Positions 1 to 10,800 of a DNA stretch of 64,000 bases are shown in pieces. The notes under the pieces were generated by a model. That model was not told the DNA's origin. It saw only the letters and a program-made list of their open reading frames with translations, and ran no database searches. Position 1 is the stretch's first letter. The number at the start of each line of letters is the position of its first letter. A program made the position numbers and the translations under genes. Origin of the DNA: an uncultured Dokdonia sp. (lineage in GTDB: Bacteria > Bacteroidota > Bacteroidia > Flavobacteriales > Flavobacteriaceae); NCBI RefSeq assembly GCF_947492535.1, contig NZ_CANLNH010000009.1, forward strand, positions 1-64,000. Reading direction: 5' to 3'.

Positions 1-125
1 AAACTCCTAAACTCCTAAACTCCTAAACTCCTAAACTCCTAAACTCCTAAACTCCTAAACTCCTAAACTCCTAAACTCCTAAACTCCTAAACTCCTAAAC
101 TCCTAAACTCCTAAACTCCTAAACT
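1..125. repeat. 8-bp tandem repeat array (aaactcct)n
   Basis: About 15.5 perfect copies of the 8-bp unit aaactcct run from the left edge of the window, so the array probably continues beyond it. The unit length is not a multiple of three, and both strands meet stop codons every three units, so it is non-coding. There are no spacers, which excludes CRISPR. Such arrays vary in copy number by slippage and are prone to assembly error. Confidence 0.95.
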
Positions 126-199
126 AACTTTCTCACTGTTATGCAATTTCTCGTCACTACGTTTCCCTCGAAATGACGAATTCATGAACTTCTCAACTC

Positions 200-805
200 T
201 TACTGATGACTCCAATTATCGGGTTCGTCACTATTGCCTGGTGAAAGTCCGATGATATCTCCATCAGTGTTGACGCCTAGACCAACGACCATACGGTTTA
301 CATAATTAAAGTAACTAGTGACTTGGTTGATTTCTAGAATTTCGCCTTCAGAGAAGCCTACGGTTTTTAGATGCTCTATATCGTCTTTAGTAATGGTGTG
401 ATGGGCTTGGGTGAGTTTTTGTGCATGTACAATACCATCTTTATAATGGGTATCAAAAAAAGTAGCTACCGTATCATCTTGTACACGTTGATAAAAAGCA
501 GCAGCACGATCATCATCTGCGAGTAATCGTGTGAATCCAGCCAGATGGTGTTGTACACAATAATCACATTTATTGAGATAACTCACGTAGACTCCTATCG
601 CTTCTAAATACCATTTGGGCAAGGTATTATTGGAATTATGAAGGACACTTTTATATAAGGTCATATGCCCTTTTAATGTATGCGGTCGCAAACTATGTAT
701 AGACAATACATTGTCTATATTGTTATCAGGACCTTTTACGCGGTCGTACATACGTTTTAAAAGGCCTTCTGCTTCATCATATCCTAGGGTTTTTATCCAA
801 CTCAT
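200..805 (-). CDS. Peroxidase-related enzyme, AhpD/carboxymuconolactone decarboxylase-like
   Basis: A 201-aa all-helical protein of the AhpD-like family. The redox motif CDYC lies at residues 80-83, followed by His86-His87, matching the CxxC...H active site of alkylhydroperoxidase-type proteins. The family reduces peroxides or passes electrons within thiol redox chains, and the length fits the 'uncharacterised peroxidase-related enzyme' subgroup. No signal peptide is seen, so it should be cytoplasmic. It stands alone: the next gene, also on the minus strand, encodes an SMI1-type protein and is unrelated. The substrate is unknown. Confidence 0.85.
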   Translation of the reverse strand: MSWIKTLGYDEAEGLLKRMYDRVKGPDNNIDNVLSIHSLRPHTLKGHMTLYKSVLHNSNNTLPKWYLEAIGVYVSYLNKCDYCVQHHLAGFTRLLADDDRAAAFYQRVQDDTVATFFDTHYKDGIVHAQKLTQAHHTITKDDIEHLKTVGFSEGEILEINQVTSYFNYVNRMVVGLGVNTDGDIIGLSPGNSDEPDNWSHQ

Positions 806-851
806 TTATTATTTTTTTATTTAATATTAAAAATCAAAATTAATCTAACAA

Positions 852-1331
852 TTACCATCCTGATTTAATACAACTATACACTATTTCTGAAAATTTTTTC
901 TCATCTGACCATATCATTTCGCAGTTAAGCTCTTCTGGAGGGAGAACAGTTATATAGTAAACAATAGGATCTTCTACACCTTCATCCAAATACATAAAAT
1001 AATAACTATCTGAACTATTTGTATCATAAATTACAATAGGTCTATTCATTTCAATTTTACTATATAATAAATCTCTTTGAAAATAATCTATTAATTCATC
1101 TAATTCTCCTCCGTTATGAAAAAACCAACAAAACTTCCCGGCTAAAAAAAGAAACTCTCTATATGATTTAGGAAAACGGTTTCCTTTATTATATTTTTTC
1201 TCAAGATTTTCTATTTCACTTATAGACACACCTTTATTTGTAAATCCATCAGGTTTATTTTTAGGAGTCTTTTCTAATAATTTTAAATACTCTATTTCCA
1301 CTATACCTTTTCGCTTTAAGCAAACATACAA
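852..1331 (-). CDS. SMI1/KNR4 family protein, orphan immunity-like
   Basis: A 159-aa protein with the SMI1/KNR4 fold pattern: an N-terminal helix (SEIENLEKKY), then FPKSYREFLFLAG, then acidic strands and a short C-terminal helix. In bacteria this superfamily mostly supplies immunity proteins of polymorphic toxin systems, especially against nuclease toxins. No toxin gene is next to it, so it may be an orphan immunity gene. A second SMI1/KNR4 gene with a partner toxin lies 17 kb away at 18634-19068. The first residues (MYVCLKRKG) may be upstream of the true start. Function is inferred from the fold only. Confidence 0.75.
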   Translation of the reverse strand: MYVCLKRKGIVEIEYLKLLEKTPKNKPDGFTNKGVSISEIENLEKKYNKGNRFPKSYREFLFLAGKFCWFFHNGGELDELIDYFQRDLLYSKIEMNRPIVIYDTNSSDSYYFMYLDEGVEDPIVYYITVLPPEELNCEMIWSDEKKFSEIVYSCIKSGW

Positions 1332-1420
1332 AACCCTTCTACAACAACGGTTTGAAAAAAAGTAAACTTTTTTGCGACTTTTTTAATACATATCTTACTA
1401 ATAGTATGTAAATAGAATAA

Positions 1421-1451
1421 GATCCCGCTATACAGCGGGATTAGTTCAACT
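1421..1451. repeat. Dispersed hairpin repeat, short copy
   Basis: The sequence gatcccgc, a 6-base loop, then gcgggattagttcaac forms a hairpin. The same block recurs at 31290-31372 and 33475-33559, where it is followed by a longer conserved tail. Here the tail differs and forms another hairpin around caatgttg and caacattg (1454-1491). It lies about 60 bp before the sigma-factor gene. Confidence 0.7.
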
Positions 1452-1511
1452 TACAATGTTGCGTTCGTCGTATAGACTCCTCAACATTGAGGTTCACTAA
1501 AATCATCTTTA

Positions 1512-1997
1512 ATGCGCAAAGAAGAAGCATTTACACAACTCATAAAAGAAAACGAAGGGATCATTTTTAAGATTTCTAGGGTGTATTGTGATACGCTTGA
1601 AAATCAAAAGGATCTGTATCAAGATATCGTATTTCAATTATGGAAAGGGTTTGACAGTTTTAGAGGAGATTCTAAAGCCAGTACTTGGATGTATCGTGTG
1701 GCGTTAAACACTGCCTTTACCTTCTTAAAAAAGGAAAAGCGAAAAGGCACCGCTGTAGGAATAGACAACCTACATCTGAAATATGAGCCTGACGACCCGA
1801 TTCTGGAAGAACGACTCGCAGAAATGTATGCTCAGATACGGCAACTTTCTGATGTCAACAAAGGGATCATCCTTCTTTTATTAGAAGGTAAAAAGTATGA
1901 AGAGATTGCCTCCATTACTGGATTTTCTAGAAGTAAAGTAGCCACACGCATCTCTCGTATCAAAGAAAAACTAAGAACACAACTGGTTAAAAAATAA
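1512..1997 (+). CDS. RNA polymerase ECF-type sigma factor
   Basis: A 161-aa sigma-70 family protein of ECF size. Region 2 spans about residues 18-85 (ENQKDLYQDIVFQLWKGFDSF and ASTWMYRVALNTA). Region 4 spans about 108-155, with the helix-turn-helix YEEIASITGFSRSKVATRI that reads the -35 element. It ends 4 bp before the next gene, a small membrane protein, so the two are probably co-transcribed as a sigma factor and its membrane partner. The regulon and inducing signal cannot be read from the sequence. Confidence 0.93.
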   Translation: MRKEEAFTQLIKENEGIIFKISRVYCDTLENQKDLYQDIVFQLWKGFDSFRGDSKASTWMYRVALNTAFTFLKKEKRKGTAVGIDNLHLKYEPDDPILEERLAEMYAQIRQLSDVNKGIILLLLEGKKYEEIASITGFSRSKVATRISRIKEKLRTQLVKK

Positions 1998-2001
1998 CAC
2001 T

Positions 2002-2601
2002 ATGGAACTTGAAGAAATGCAAGCTGCCTGGTCACAAATGAGCCAGGAACTAGAAAAACAAAAACAATTAACAGACGAAATTATACTCAAAATGACACAA
2101 CAAAAATATACCTCACAATGGAATAAGATCTTTACTGCAGAAAAAATAGGAGGCGTGGTTTGCTACGTAGCATTGGTCGTATTATTAGCTAATTTTAAAA
2201 CATTTGACACCATCTCCCTACAAGTATCTGCTATTTTATGTATGCTCATCCTTGCTGTACTTCCTATTCTTTCCTTAAAAACGATACGAGGGATGCAACA
2301 AGTGAATGTCACTAAAATGAATTATAAAGAAACCATGGAAACCTATGCTAAAGGGAAAAAGAACTTTGTCAATTTTCAAAAATTGAACGTTGGAATTAGT
2401 TTTCTATTTATGACTCTTACAGTACCTGTTTCGGCTAAGTTATTTAATGACGAAAATCTATTTGAAACGCTGGATCCTAAACTCGGTATTGCCGTACCAT
2501 TTATGCTTGTCTTTTTCGGACTTCTTATTTGGTTTGTGACACGTTGTTACAAAAAGGTGTTACGTAGTTCTGAAACGATCTTGAAAGAGATTGAGGAGTA
2601 A
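2002..2601 (+). CDS. Membrane protein partner of the ECF sigma factor, putative anti-sigma
   Basis: A 199-aa protein starting 4 bp after the sigma gene. It has a charged cytoplasmic N-terminus of about 45 residues (MELEEMQAAWSQMSQELEKQ) and four hydrophobic segments near 50-66, 71-92, 130-148 and 160-183. The 'LEEMQAAW' N-terminus followed by membrane helices is common in flavobacterial proteins encoded after ECF sigma genes. An anti-sigma role is inferred from this arrangement; there is no recognisable zinc anti-sigma motif. Hypothetical membrane protein is the safe name. Confidence 0.75.
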   Translation: MELEEMQAAWSQMSQELEKQKQLTDEIILKMTQQKYTSQWNKIFTAEKIGGVVCYVALVVLLANFKTFDTISLQVSAILCMLILAVLPILSLKTIRGMQQVNVTKMNYKETMETYAKGKKNFVNFQKLNVGISFLFMTLTVPVSAKLFNDENLFETLDPKLGIAVPFMLVFFGLLIWFVTRCYKKVLRSSETILKEIEE

Positions 2602-2627
2602 TGTTCTTTTTAAGAAGAAACTGAATA

Positions 2628-2705
2628 CGTCATGCTGAATTTATTTCAGCATCTCATCCTACCAATTCTAAAAGTAGTGAGACCCTGAAATAAATTCAGG
2701 GTGAC
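2628..2705. repeat. REP-like two-hairpin repeat, left copy
   Basis: Two adjacent hairpins, one built on atgctgaa...ttcagcat and one on ccctgaa...ttcaggg, joined by a variable linker. The element starts cgtca and ends gtgac. A related copy in the same orientation is at 26513-26596, so the pair flanks the 3.1-24.8 kb operon. This layout is typical of interspersed REP-like elements in flavobacteria. Confidence 0.8.
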
Positions 2706-2724
2706 AAAAATAGTACAGAAATTC

Positions 2725-2787
2725 CTCCCTTCCGTCTGTATTTCGTTCCTCCATACAGCCACCTTCCCTCTACAAGGGAAGGAGCTT
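2725..2787. repeat. Dispersed repeat ctcccttcc...ggaagg, left copy
   Basis: A 63-bp block starting ctcccttcc and ending caagggaaggagctt, with internal pairing of ccttccct and agggaagg. A close copy in the same orientation is at 27765-27827. No function is known to me. It lies in the non-coding stretch between the sigma operon and the amidase gene. Confidence 0.75.
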
Positions 2788-3014
2788 TATAAAAGGATAA
2801 ATACAAAAACCGAAATATTAATTCAAGACTCCACTGAAAAAGCAAGATTATCCTGCCTTTATGGGCAGATTCAACTTACATTATTAGATTCGTTTTACAA
2901 ACTTTGCAAAATTGAGCTTTACTAAATTATTCCTTTTATATACGCTTTCGCGAAATCGAGCTAGCGAGATTCATGACCAAAGGGAGAGCGAAGCGTTAAA
3001 GCGAACTTATAAGA

Positions 3015-3034
3015 CCTGCCTGCCGGTAGGCAGG
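3015..3034. repeat. GC-rich palindrome CCTGCC...GGCAGG
   Basis: A near-perfect palindrome of CCTGCCTGCC followed by GGTAGGCAGG, strikingly GC-rich for this AT-rich region. It lies between the interspersed repeats and the 3' end of the amidase gene and could form a strong hairpin at the end of the minus-strand operon, although no T-run follows on that strand. The remaining non-coding sequence at 2788-3096 holds a TTTCGCGAAA site at 2946-2955 and no gene that I trust. Confidence 0.6.
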
Positions 3035-3096
3035 TTTACAACTATAGAGCCTGAAACATTAAAGCATAAAAAGGTTTCGCATAACACGTTCTCGTA

Positions 3097-3690
3097 TTAT
3101 TGCATCGCATGTACCACTCTTCGAATAGCATCTACGTGGTATTTGATAATACGAGAGCGTCCTTCTGAGGTCATTAATATCGTATTAAATTCTTCTCTAT
3201 TATCCATAAAGAAATTCTCTGTGAGTATCGCAGGCATTTTCGTTTTCGTAAGGACATAAAAGCGTCCTTCTTTATCGAGATCACCATCCGAAAAATCAGT
3301 TCGCAATTTCCGATCTGGAAATGTCTTTTGATATTCTTGACCAAAAATAGAGGCAATACGATCACTTTGAGTCTGTCCTGGAGAGGTGAAAATTTCGCTT
3401 CCTATACCACCACCCGCATTGGAATGGATACTTAGATAAAAACATTTTTGACGTGCATAGACATTAGCACGACGTACCCGTGTTTTTAAACTCACATCCC
3501 AATATTCTGGAGCGATATTTACATATGGAATTTTTAAGAACGTAAGATCTTGAATAATCCCATTCACAATCGCACGATTAAATTCGCCTTCATAGATCAC
3601 ATTCCCATCACCCCAGTCTTTTCGTTTGCCTGGGGTTTGGTATGTGTTATTGATAAGGCCGCCATGACCATTGTCTAAGAGTACAAGCAT
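3097..3690 (-). CDS. N-acetylmuramoyl-L-alanine amidase (Amidase_3-like)
   Basis: A 197-aa protein made almost entirely of an Amidase_3-type catalytic domain. It opens with LLDNGHGG (first zinc His), has Glu in the YEGEFNRAIV helix, then SIHSNAGG (second zinc His region) and a C-terminal AILTENFFMDN containing the catalytic Glu. The family cuts the bond between MurNAc and the stem peptide in peptidoglycan. No signal peptide or binding domain is visible, so the enzyme needs another route to the wall, as phage endolysins do. It is the last gene of the seven-gene operon and starts 3 bp after the fibre-like gene. Confidence 0.88.
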   Translation of the reverse strand: MLVLLDNGHGGLINNTYQTPGKRKDWGDGNVIYEGEFNRAIVNGIIQDLTFLKIPYVNIAPEYWDVSLKTRVRRANVYARQKCFYLSIHSNAGGGIGSEIFTSPGQTQSDRIASIFGQEYQKTFPDRKLRTDFSDGDLDKEGRFYVLTKTKMPAILTENFFMDNREEFNTILMTSEGRSRIIKYHVDAIRRVVHAMQ

Positions 3691-3693
3691 TTT

Positions 3694-4866
3694 TTATAAT
3701 TGAGCTTGATCACTCACAATAACTTCAAGATCTCCTTCTTCAAACAAAGGACCACTACCTACTCGTATCGTATTTATTCTAAACGTAGTGTAATAACTAC
3801 TATATCCTTTAAGCCATAAATATACATGATTATCTGTTCCTACATACTGACCTGCTGTCACCCTCGCTAGATCTGCTCGTGATACATTTGATTGTGTTCT
3901 AATAATATTATTTCCTGCATTATAACAATATCCAACCCATACGATATCTATAATCTCTCCTGCCCCATAAAAATATCCTTCAGCACTAAAGTGATACATG
4001 TGACTGTGGCTATCTACTCGCATAGGTGTTTTTATATGAAAATAAGTGTTACCTCCAGTTGGGATATGCCTAAACTTTACAATACCTCTTCTTTCTGAAG
4101 CATAGGTATTAGGTTCTATACTTGCTATATTAGCAGCATCTATGTTCAACAAATCACCAACATCTCTTTTCAAAACTAGTTGATGACCTGATAAATTCTG
4201 TGTATTTACTTCATTAAGGGGTTCTTTTCCATATACTACATATGTAGGATTTGAACTTGGAAATACAATATCTGCAGTACTATAAGCAATCTGGATATCT
4301 AAAACGTCATCAGAATCTATGAGGTAAGTAGCACCTCCTCCTCGTAACATCACATAAAAGGCACGGTTATAAGGTGTGCGACCTGCATCTGCAAGCATAT
4401 TAGAATATACTTCTCTAAAATCTAAAAGCATCCAATCATATTGAGCACCTCCCCAATTTCCTGCATTTAACCTAAATTCGGCAGTTAAAGCCCCTTTATG
4501 CGTAGGGGTATTCCAAGTATCTGGTGCAGGATCATTAAACCCCCTATGAATATTTAATTCTCGTATTCTATTTTGATTCCCGCCTTTGATAACTACCTGA
4601 TAGTATTTATCTGCATCACCTTCTACCATGATGGTTTCAGAATATTGACGTTTATATCTATTGTCATAGAAATTAGACTTTGGTACTATTACAGTGCTTC
4701 CATCGGTAATTGTTAGCGTTGTGCTATCATCTGCATCGTCAACTGTACTTATTACCTCCCCAGTATCTATATGTCTATAACTGTCAATAAGTTCACCAAA
4801 TTGCCCTTCTGATGGTGTATCTCCAGTTTCAAAGTATTGCTTTAATTGTTCCTTACTTGTTGCCAT
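3694..4866 (-). CDS. Tail-fibre-like protein
   Basis: A 390-aa protein. Its N-terminus (KEQLKQYFETGDTPSEGQF followed by LIDSYRH) matches the short motif common at the start of tail-fibre and receptor-binding proteins of Bacteroidota phages and related particles. The rest is Gly-, Asn- and Tyr-rich beta-strand sequence with no enzyme motif. There is no signal peptide. It lies 25 bp after the 2227-aa giant gene and 3 bp before the amidase gene. An attachment role is inferred from the N-terminal motif and from pairing with a lysin-type amidase. No phage capsid, sheath or baseplate gene is present nearby. Confidence 0.6.
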   Translation of the reverse strand: MATSKEQLKQYFETGDTPSEGQFGELIDSYRHIDTGEVISTVDDADDSTTLTITDGSTVIVPKSNFYDNRYKRQYSETIMVEGDADKYYQVVIKGGNQNRIRELNIHRGFNDPAPDTWNTPTHKGALTAEFRLNAGNWGGAQYDWMLLDFREVYSNMLADAGRTPYNRAFYVMLRGGGATYLIDSDDVLDIQIAYSTADIVFPSSNPTYVVYGKEPLNEVNTQNLSGHQLVLKRDVGDLLNIDAANIASIEPNTYASERRGIVKFRHIPTGGNTYFHIKTPMRVDSHSHMYHFSAEGYFYGAGEIIDIVWVGYCYNAGNNIIRTQSNVSRADLARVTAGQYVGTDNHVYLWLKGYSSYYTTFRINTIRVGSGPLFEEGDLEVIVSDQAQL

Positions 4867-4891
4867 AATATAAATTTTAATCTTTTTATTT

Positions 4892-7800
4892 TTAGTTTAT
4901 TGTAAATGTTGTCCCTATATCCATGCTACTCACACCAATTGTAGGGAATGATACTCCATTATTAGGGATTACAGTATCTGGTAGTGTCAGAATCTTTTCT
5001 TCCGTACTCAACATACCAGAAGTATTCTCTGTAATTACTTTAAAGTGATGATATCTATTAGTCCCTTCACCATCTTGTACTAATAATAGGGGTGATTCTG
5101 CATCAGTTTCAGACAAGGACACTTCTATTTGATTATCATTCGTTTGTAATTCATAGATCTTATACCAATTTCCTTGACTATTCATTTTATAAAGGTGATA
5201 CTTTGCATTATACACTTGTTTCTCCCATGACAAACGAACTGCTGATAATACTATAGTGCTATCATTATTTGTAGTATCGTCATATGAATTTATATTTGCT
5301 TCATAACTAAGTTCTGGAGAGGATGGTGTATTTACTTCTACCATCATAGTTGCTACAATTTTAGAAGCTTTTGATGGTGCAAAATCATCTACTAAAACAC
5401 CTTCTTTATCTATATATGTTACAGCTCTAGATACAGTAATTCTATAGTATAATCCTTGTCCATAGGGAACTTCTGTAAGATCTGAGAAATCGTCATATAC
5501 TTTTAATACAGACTGTCCTGCATACTGTTCTTGTGTTAAATCAATTACTTTTACAGGATTCATTGTTCTTACTGATTGAGCATCTAATTTATTTGTAGCT
5601 CTATAGACTGTCAATCTCTGAATATTCTGTGCTTCTGAATAGGCATTAATCTCTAGTTGCACTTTTGGTGTTATTCCTAATATTTGATTCTCCAAAACTG
5701 GCATAATACGTTTTATCTCCGGTTGTTCTGGTGCATTTGTATTTACTAATTTAACAGGCCCTAAGAAGGGACTAAATGGACTCATTTTCATTTGAGTACT
5801 TAGCTCTTTTGCGCCATAGAAATACAAATTATTTGAGGTTCCATCTAGAGTAAAATCAGTAAATAGCGTTTCGTTTGGAGCTTCGCCTATAATTTTCATC
5901 ATAGGCGCCATATCAAACTCTGGAGCTTCATCATCTGGTCCTAATGTTTTAGGATCTACCGGTGGTAATGTGTGTCCATTACGATCATATACGACTTGTT
6001 TTTTAGCAATTGGTTGATATTCTGAGTCATTAAGATATTGATACAGAATTGGAATTTCAGTAAGAGGCACAAATGCATTATAAATGAACCCTTTTACAAA
6101 GTTTAAAATTTTAGGATCACCTACGGCTAAATCTCCAGGCGACTCTGTAATAAGAGGTTGCCCTAATTCCCCTAATATCGTATTAGCCCATTCATAGAGT
6201 GATACTTTATCAGGATTTGGGAATTTGTAACCATCTTCAGAAACATCTGCTGGGGGATATACCTTATAATCACCATCCATTTCTAATTGTCCGAAATTTA
6301 AAAAGTTTTCCCAACGGTTATTTAAGTATTCTTCATTGTTTCCTCCTAATAGTGCTAATTGCGTTCGGATTTCTCTTACGGTTGCTTTTTCATACAGTGA
6401 ATTAAGTATGGCTTCATCATTAGCTCTATAAAAGAGTACTCCATGTGGTTTATGTTGATATTTAGTAGTCAAAGTATATGTTGATCTTCCATAAAAATCA
6501 GGACGTGTTGCATATACGCCTCCTTCTGGTTGTTCTGGAGGTAATGCCTCAATAAGTTCTTGAGCATACATTACAGCGGGAATACTCATTTTTGACACAA
6601 AATCATCATCTGTATCCTGGCTTCTAAAACCAAAAATTGAATACTTCATTCCTTCTCCCTCATCTGGAAGTATATTACTTTCTGTAAGTCCAAAAGTTGC
6701 ATCAGCATATAAGTATACCTTATATCCGGGATAAAAGTTTGCTTCTATATTATTTCCAGTTTGAATTGCATCATATCCAGTATCAGTAGAATCAAAAGCA
6801 GGGTCTTGAACATAAACAACTAGATCATTATAGGGCTGTACTGTTTCTCCTACACGTATAACATTTTCTATTTTAAGTACAGGTAACACCTTACGAGACC
6901 CTGTAGGAATCCCTGAAGCCATTGTCGCTTCAGTAAATAAACGAATGATTCCTCCGCTCCATTCTACACTCACCCCATTCTCATTATATTGTGAATGTTC
7001 ATGTAATTGAATTCCATGAAATGTAATTTTGTATAATCCTGTATTTTGGGCAGTTACATTTCCATTTTCATCTAAAGACTCTATCGTAGTATGGTTAGAA
7101 CTTTCATCTGACCATATACCTCGTGTCTTCTCTAGGTAACGATCTTCTATTCCATCATCATCAACTAATGTGATCACTTCTCTATGAATATTTGAATTTT
7201 CTCCAACTTTAACATTGACAGCATATGGGTTAGGATTCCCCCAATTATCAGGGGTTTGCATATTCTCAAATGCCATAAAATATCCATCTCCTATAATTTC
7301 AGGTGAAACAAGTTCTCCATCTGTTTGGTTAGAAGGCATTCCTCCATTGACTATAGACTCTGTAATTTCTTTTTTATAGACTGTAAATTGTGGTCCCTGA
7401 GTAGCTTGTTCAACTTCTTGTATTAAATAATTATCAGTTCCCATTGTAAAGAAACCACCTATATAATTAGCTTCTGTACCTGGAGCTACTGTAGGAGTTA
7501 CGGTTTGCCCAGTACTCGCAATAAAATAATCTCCTGTTTGGATTATGGATAGTGTTTCGTCAGAATTGTGATCTGTAACTGTTAATGCTTTCCCTATTAT
7601 GTTATTAGGGACTTCATTTCGAAAGAACACCTCAATATTTTCAGCAAAAATTTCATCATTATCCGAATATACACTAGTGGTATCAGCAATCAATTCTGAA
7701 TTAGTAATAGAATCGTCTACAGGAATCTGATAATTTTTAAGTTCATGATAACTATGGTAATCAAATGATAGACGAATAAGTGTTCTATCTCCATTAGGGT

Positions 7801-10800
7801 TAATTCCACCTAATCGATCTTGTTCACTCGCCGATGTTAATAATAAAGGGCTCTCACTTCGTATTAAATGTGCCGCGGTATTAGAAGGTGGCAGTAATGG
7901 GTTTTTGGGACGCAACTCTGTACTAATAGATACTGTTGTACCACTTGCTGTCGCTCTTGAAAACCAATTAATACCATAACTACTATAATGATGTGTCCCA
8001 CTTACTCTTTGCCTATGTGTATAATACGCAGCATCTGTAGAAGGAATCATTAGAAAACGTGATTCAAAATGGGGTTCTTCTCCTGTTGGAACAGCATTTT
8101 CATACCGTATTTCCTTAGGAAGTTCTGGTTTTCTCCATTCCTGTTCATTATCCATTTTATATTCTAAACCTCCATACACTGTATTGGTTATGGCACTTAA
8201 GTTTATATATTCATTAGAATTAAAGAAAGGAACATCAATCTGATCTTCTGGCAGGTTTTCATTGTATAACTTTACATAACGAGATAAACCATCATGTGTA
8301 TACCCCTCTTCATCAGTAAGCACTATATTTCCTATAGACAATCCAGGTTCTATATTATTTAAGTTTACTGCTAACGGTAATCGACTTGTAGCATCAGATG
8401 TAGGCAAACTCATAAAAAGGTGATGTACATCTCTCTCTCCTTGACCATCTTCAAGATCTGCCACTGTATAATATTCTGCAACATACACATACAAAGGACT
8501 TTTGTATGCCTGAACAGTGATCTGCTTACCTGTAGCATCTTTTGTAGTAAAAGATTCAGGGGTATTTATATCTAGTGTTCCTAAACCTAGCAAACGAGCA
8601 ACATGATAGTCATTAGCTGCGATAGCTAACAAATCTAAATTGGATATTGAGACAGCATCTGTTGGATCATTAGGATCATTTCCTAAAGGAATTGATTCTA
8701 CAGCTGTAGGATTAGAAGCTTCATTACTTAAAGAAATGTATTTATCTACAACTTGTTTTATATTACGATCACCTGTCTCCACGGCTCCTTCCCATCTATC
8801 ATGATAATTATTAATATTGACATAAGCTTCATCATTAAATCGTTGCCAAACTCCATGCACATCTCCATGGGACGGTTCGAGTTGTTCATAGGCTGTATTC
8901 GTGTCAAGTGTTAACGCAAAATCTCCTAATTCATCCCAACCCGTTGTTGTATTTATCTCGTCAATAAGTGTATCGTAGAATTCAAAATCAATGGAACTTA
9001 AAGTCACTCCTGAAATTTCTCCACGGACTGCTTTTCCATTTTCACATAAGAGTCTGAGTGAACTTCCAACTTGAGATCCTTGTAAACTTCTTCTATTGGA
9101 AACAATTTTACTTGCGATAGCTGTATCTGCTTCTACAGAGAGTGTTTCCATTTTGATTGTTTTTTGTACTGAAGAGATACCTTGTTCAAAATAGCATCGC
9201 GCAGCAAAAAAGAGTCCTGAAGCACTTTCTATTTCTATGAGTTGATCCCCATAGGCTTCTAAAAACGCTGTTGGTTGTGATAATGGATTGATGGTCGCTA
9301 CTATTTGATTATATAGTATCGTATTATTAAAACGGATACTAAAATCCTTATCCTCTATTCTATATATCCATAGATAATTGGTATTGTCAACTACTTCAGG
9401 TGTATCTACTATAAAATCTAGCGTTGTCGTTTTCTTTTTATATGCAGCTCTATAAATACGTACATAATCTTTTGGTTTGTTAAAATTAACGTTAGTGGTT
9501 GCATAATCTCCCTTTGGCAAGTGTTTCTCACCTAAAGCACCACGCAATGCCCAGCGCAAATGTCTTCCCTTCGTACTTTCCTGACCATTAGAACCAGCTG
9601 CTTGTAAATATAGGTGTTGAGACTGTATAGCGGTCGTATCTGTAATCGTAATAATTGAACCAGGTTCAATAAATTCTACTGTTGCTGTATCTATACCCTG
9701 ACCTACATTCTCTACTGAAAACCCAAGTAATGCGGTCTCTATTGTCGTAGATGAAGTTAGTAAGGTCGTATATACACCATTCTCACCCGTCATCCCACTA
9801 GGATTTTCTAGTGTCCCAGCATCATTTAGATTTAATATAGTAACATACTCTCCTTCTGTAACTGGCTCTCCATTATCATCATTAAGCTGTACAGTGATCA
9901 AAGATTGTGAACTACCGTTCGCCATTATTTCTGTTGGACTCGCCGTAATTGTACTTTGTTCTAGATTAACAAGACTACCTATGACAACCAAAGCAGTATT
10001 AATACTAAGGTTATTTTCATTATTCAGGTAAAAAGATAACGTGACAGTTTCTAATAATTGACTGGAAGTGAGCGTTGCTTGATAAGTTCCATTATTATTA
10101 TCTGTGGTATTACTTATAGCAGCACTTGCTTCATCATTTTTTATAATAGTTATGTCTTGCCCTCCTTCTGTAACAATCTGACCTTCACTATCTTTTAGCT
10201 GTACAATTATTGTTGATGTTGATGTTCCGTTAGCTGTTATTTCAGTAGGATTTGCTGTTATTGTACTTTGATTAAGATCAATTCCTCTATAGAATTCACA
10301 GATAAAAGCTCTAATTAAAGGCTTATCGCTTACAAAATGAGAAACACCAATCCAGGCTTCAGAATTAGTTTGAAAATTATACAATTGATCAGAAAGCAGC
10401 TCTACGTTATTCTGAAATTCGGTTGTAGGCAATTCTTGTAATTGTTGTGTAAGACAACTGTTTAAGTTTAGGTCTAATGCAAAAGTATTATATACAGATC
10501 CTCCATTATATATTCCCAATATTTTATTGTTGAAAATTTGAGGATGTAGAATATCATGAGAATTTGAGCCTAATCTGAATCTATCAATATGATTTAAATT
10601 AGTTGTAAATTTTCTAAAACTATCATCTGTAACAGAATAGAAATAAACTTGATTTTGATAGATTTCTAAAAAAGAAGATAGTTGAGGATTAGATTCATCA
10701 AAAATCATTTTTTCAACATTAAAGGTATTTATATCCAATCTAGCTATAAATGTACGGGTAAAGTTAGTAGTTATAGTAGGGGAAGGCAATGACAGTTCGT

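Noticed and set aside
1-125. CRISPR array
   Set aside because: Units are 8 bp and contiguous with no spacers.
2701-3259. Two overlapping plus-strand open frames (74 and 115 aa)
   Set aside because: They cross dispersed repeats and the 3' end of the amidase gene, and the translations show no protein-like features.
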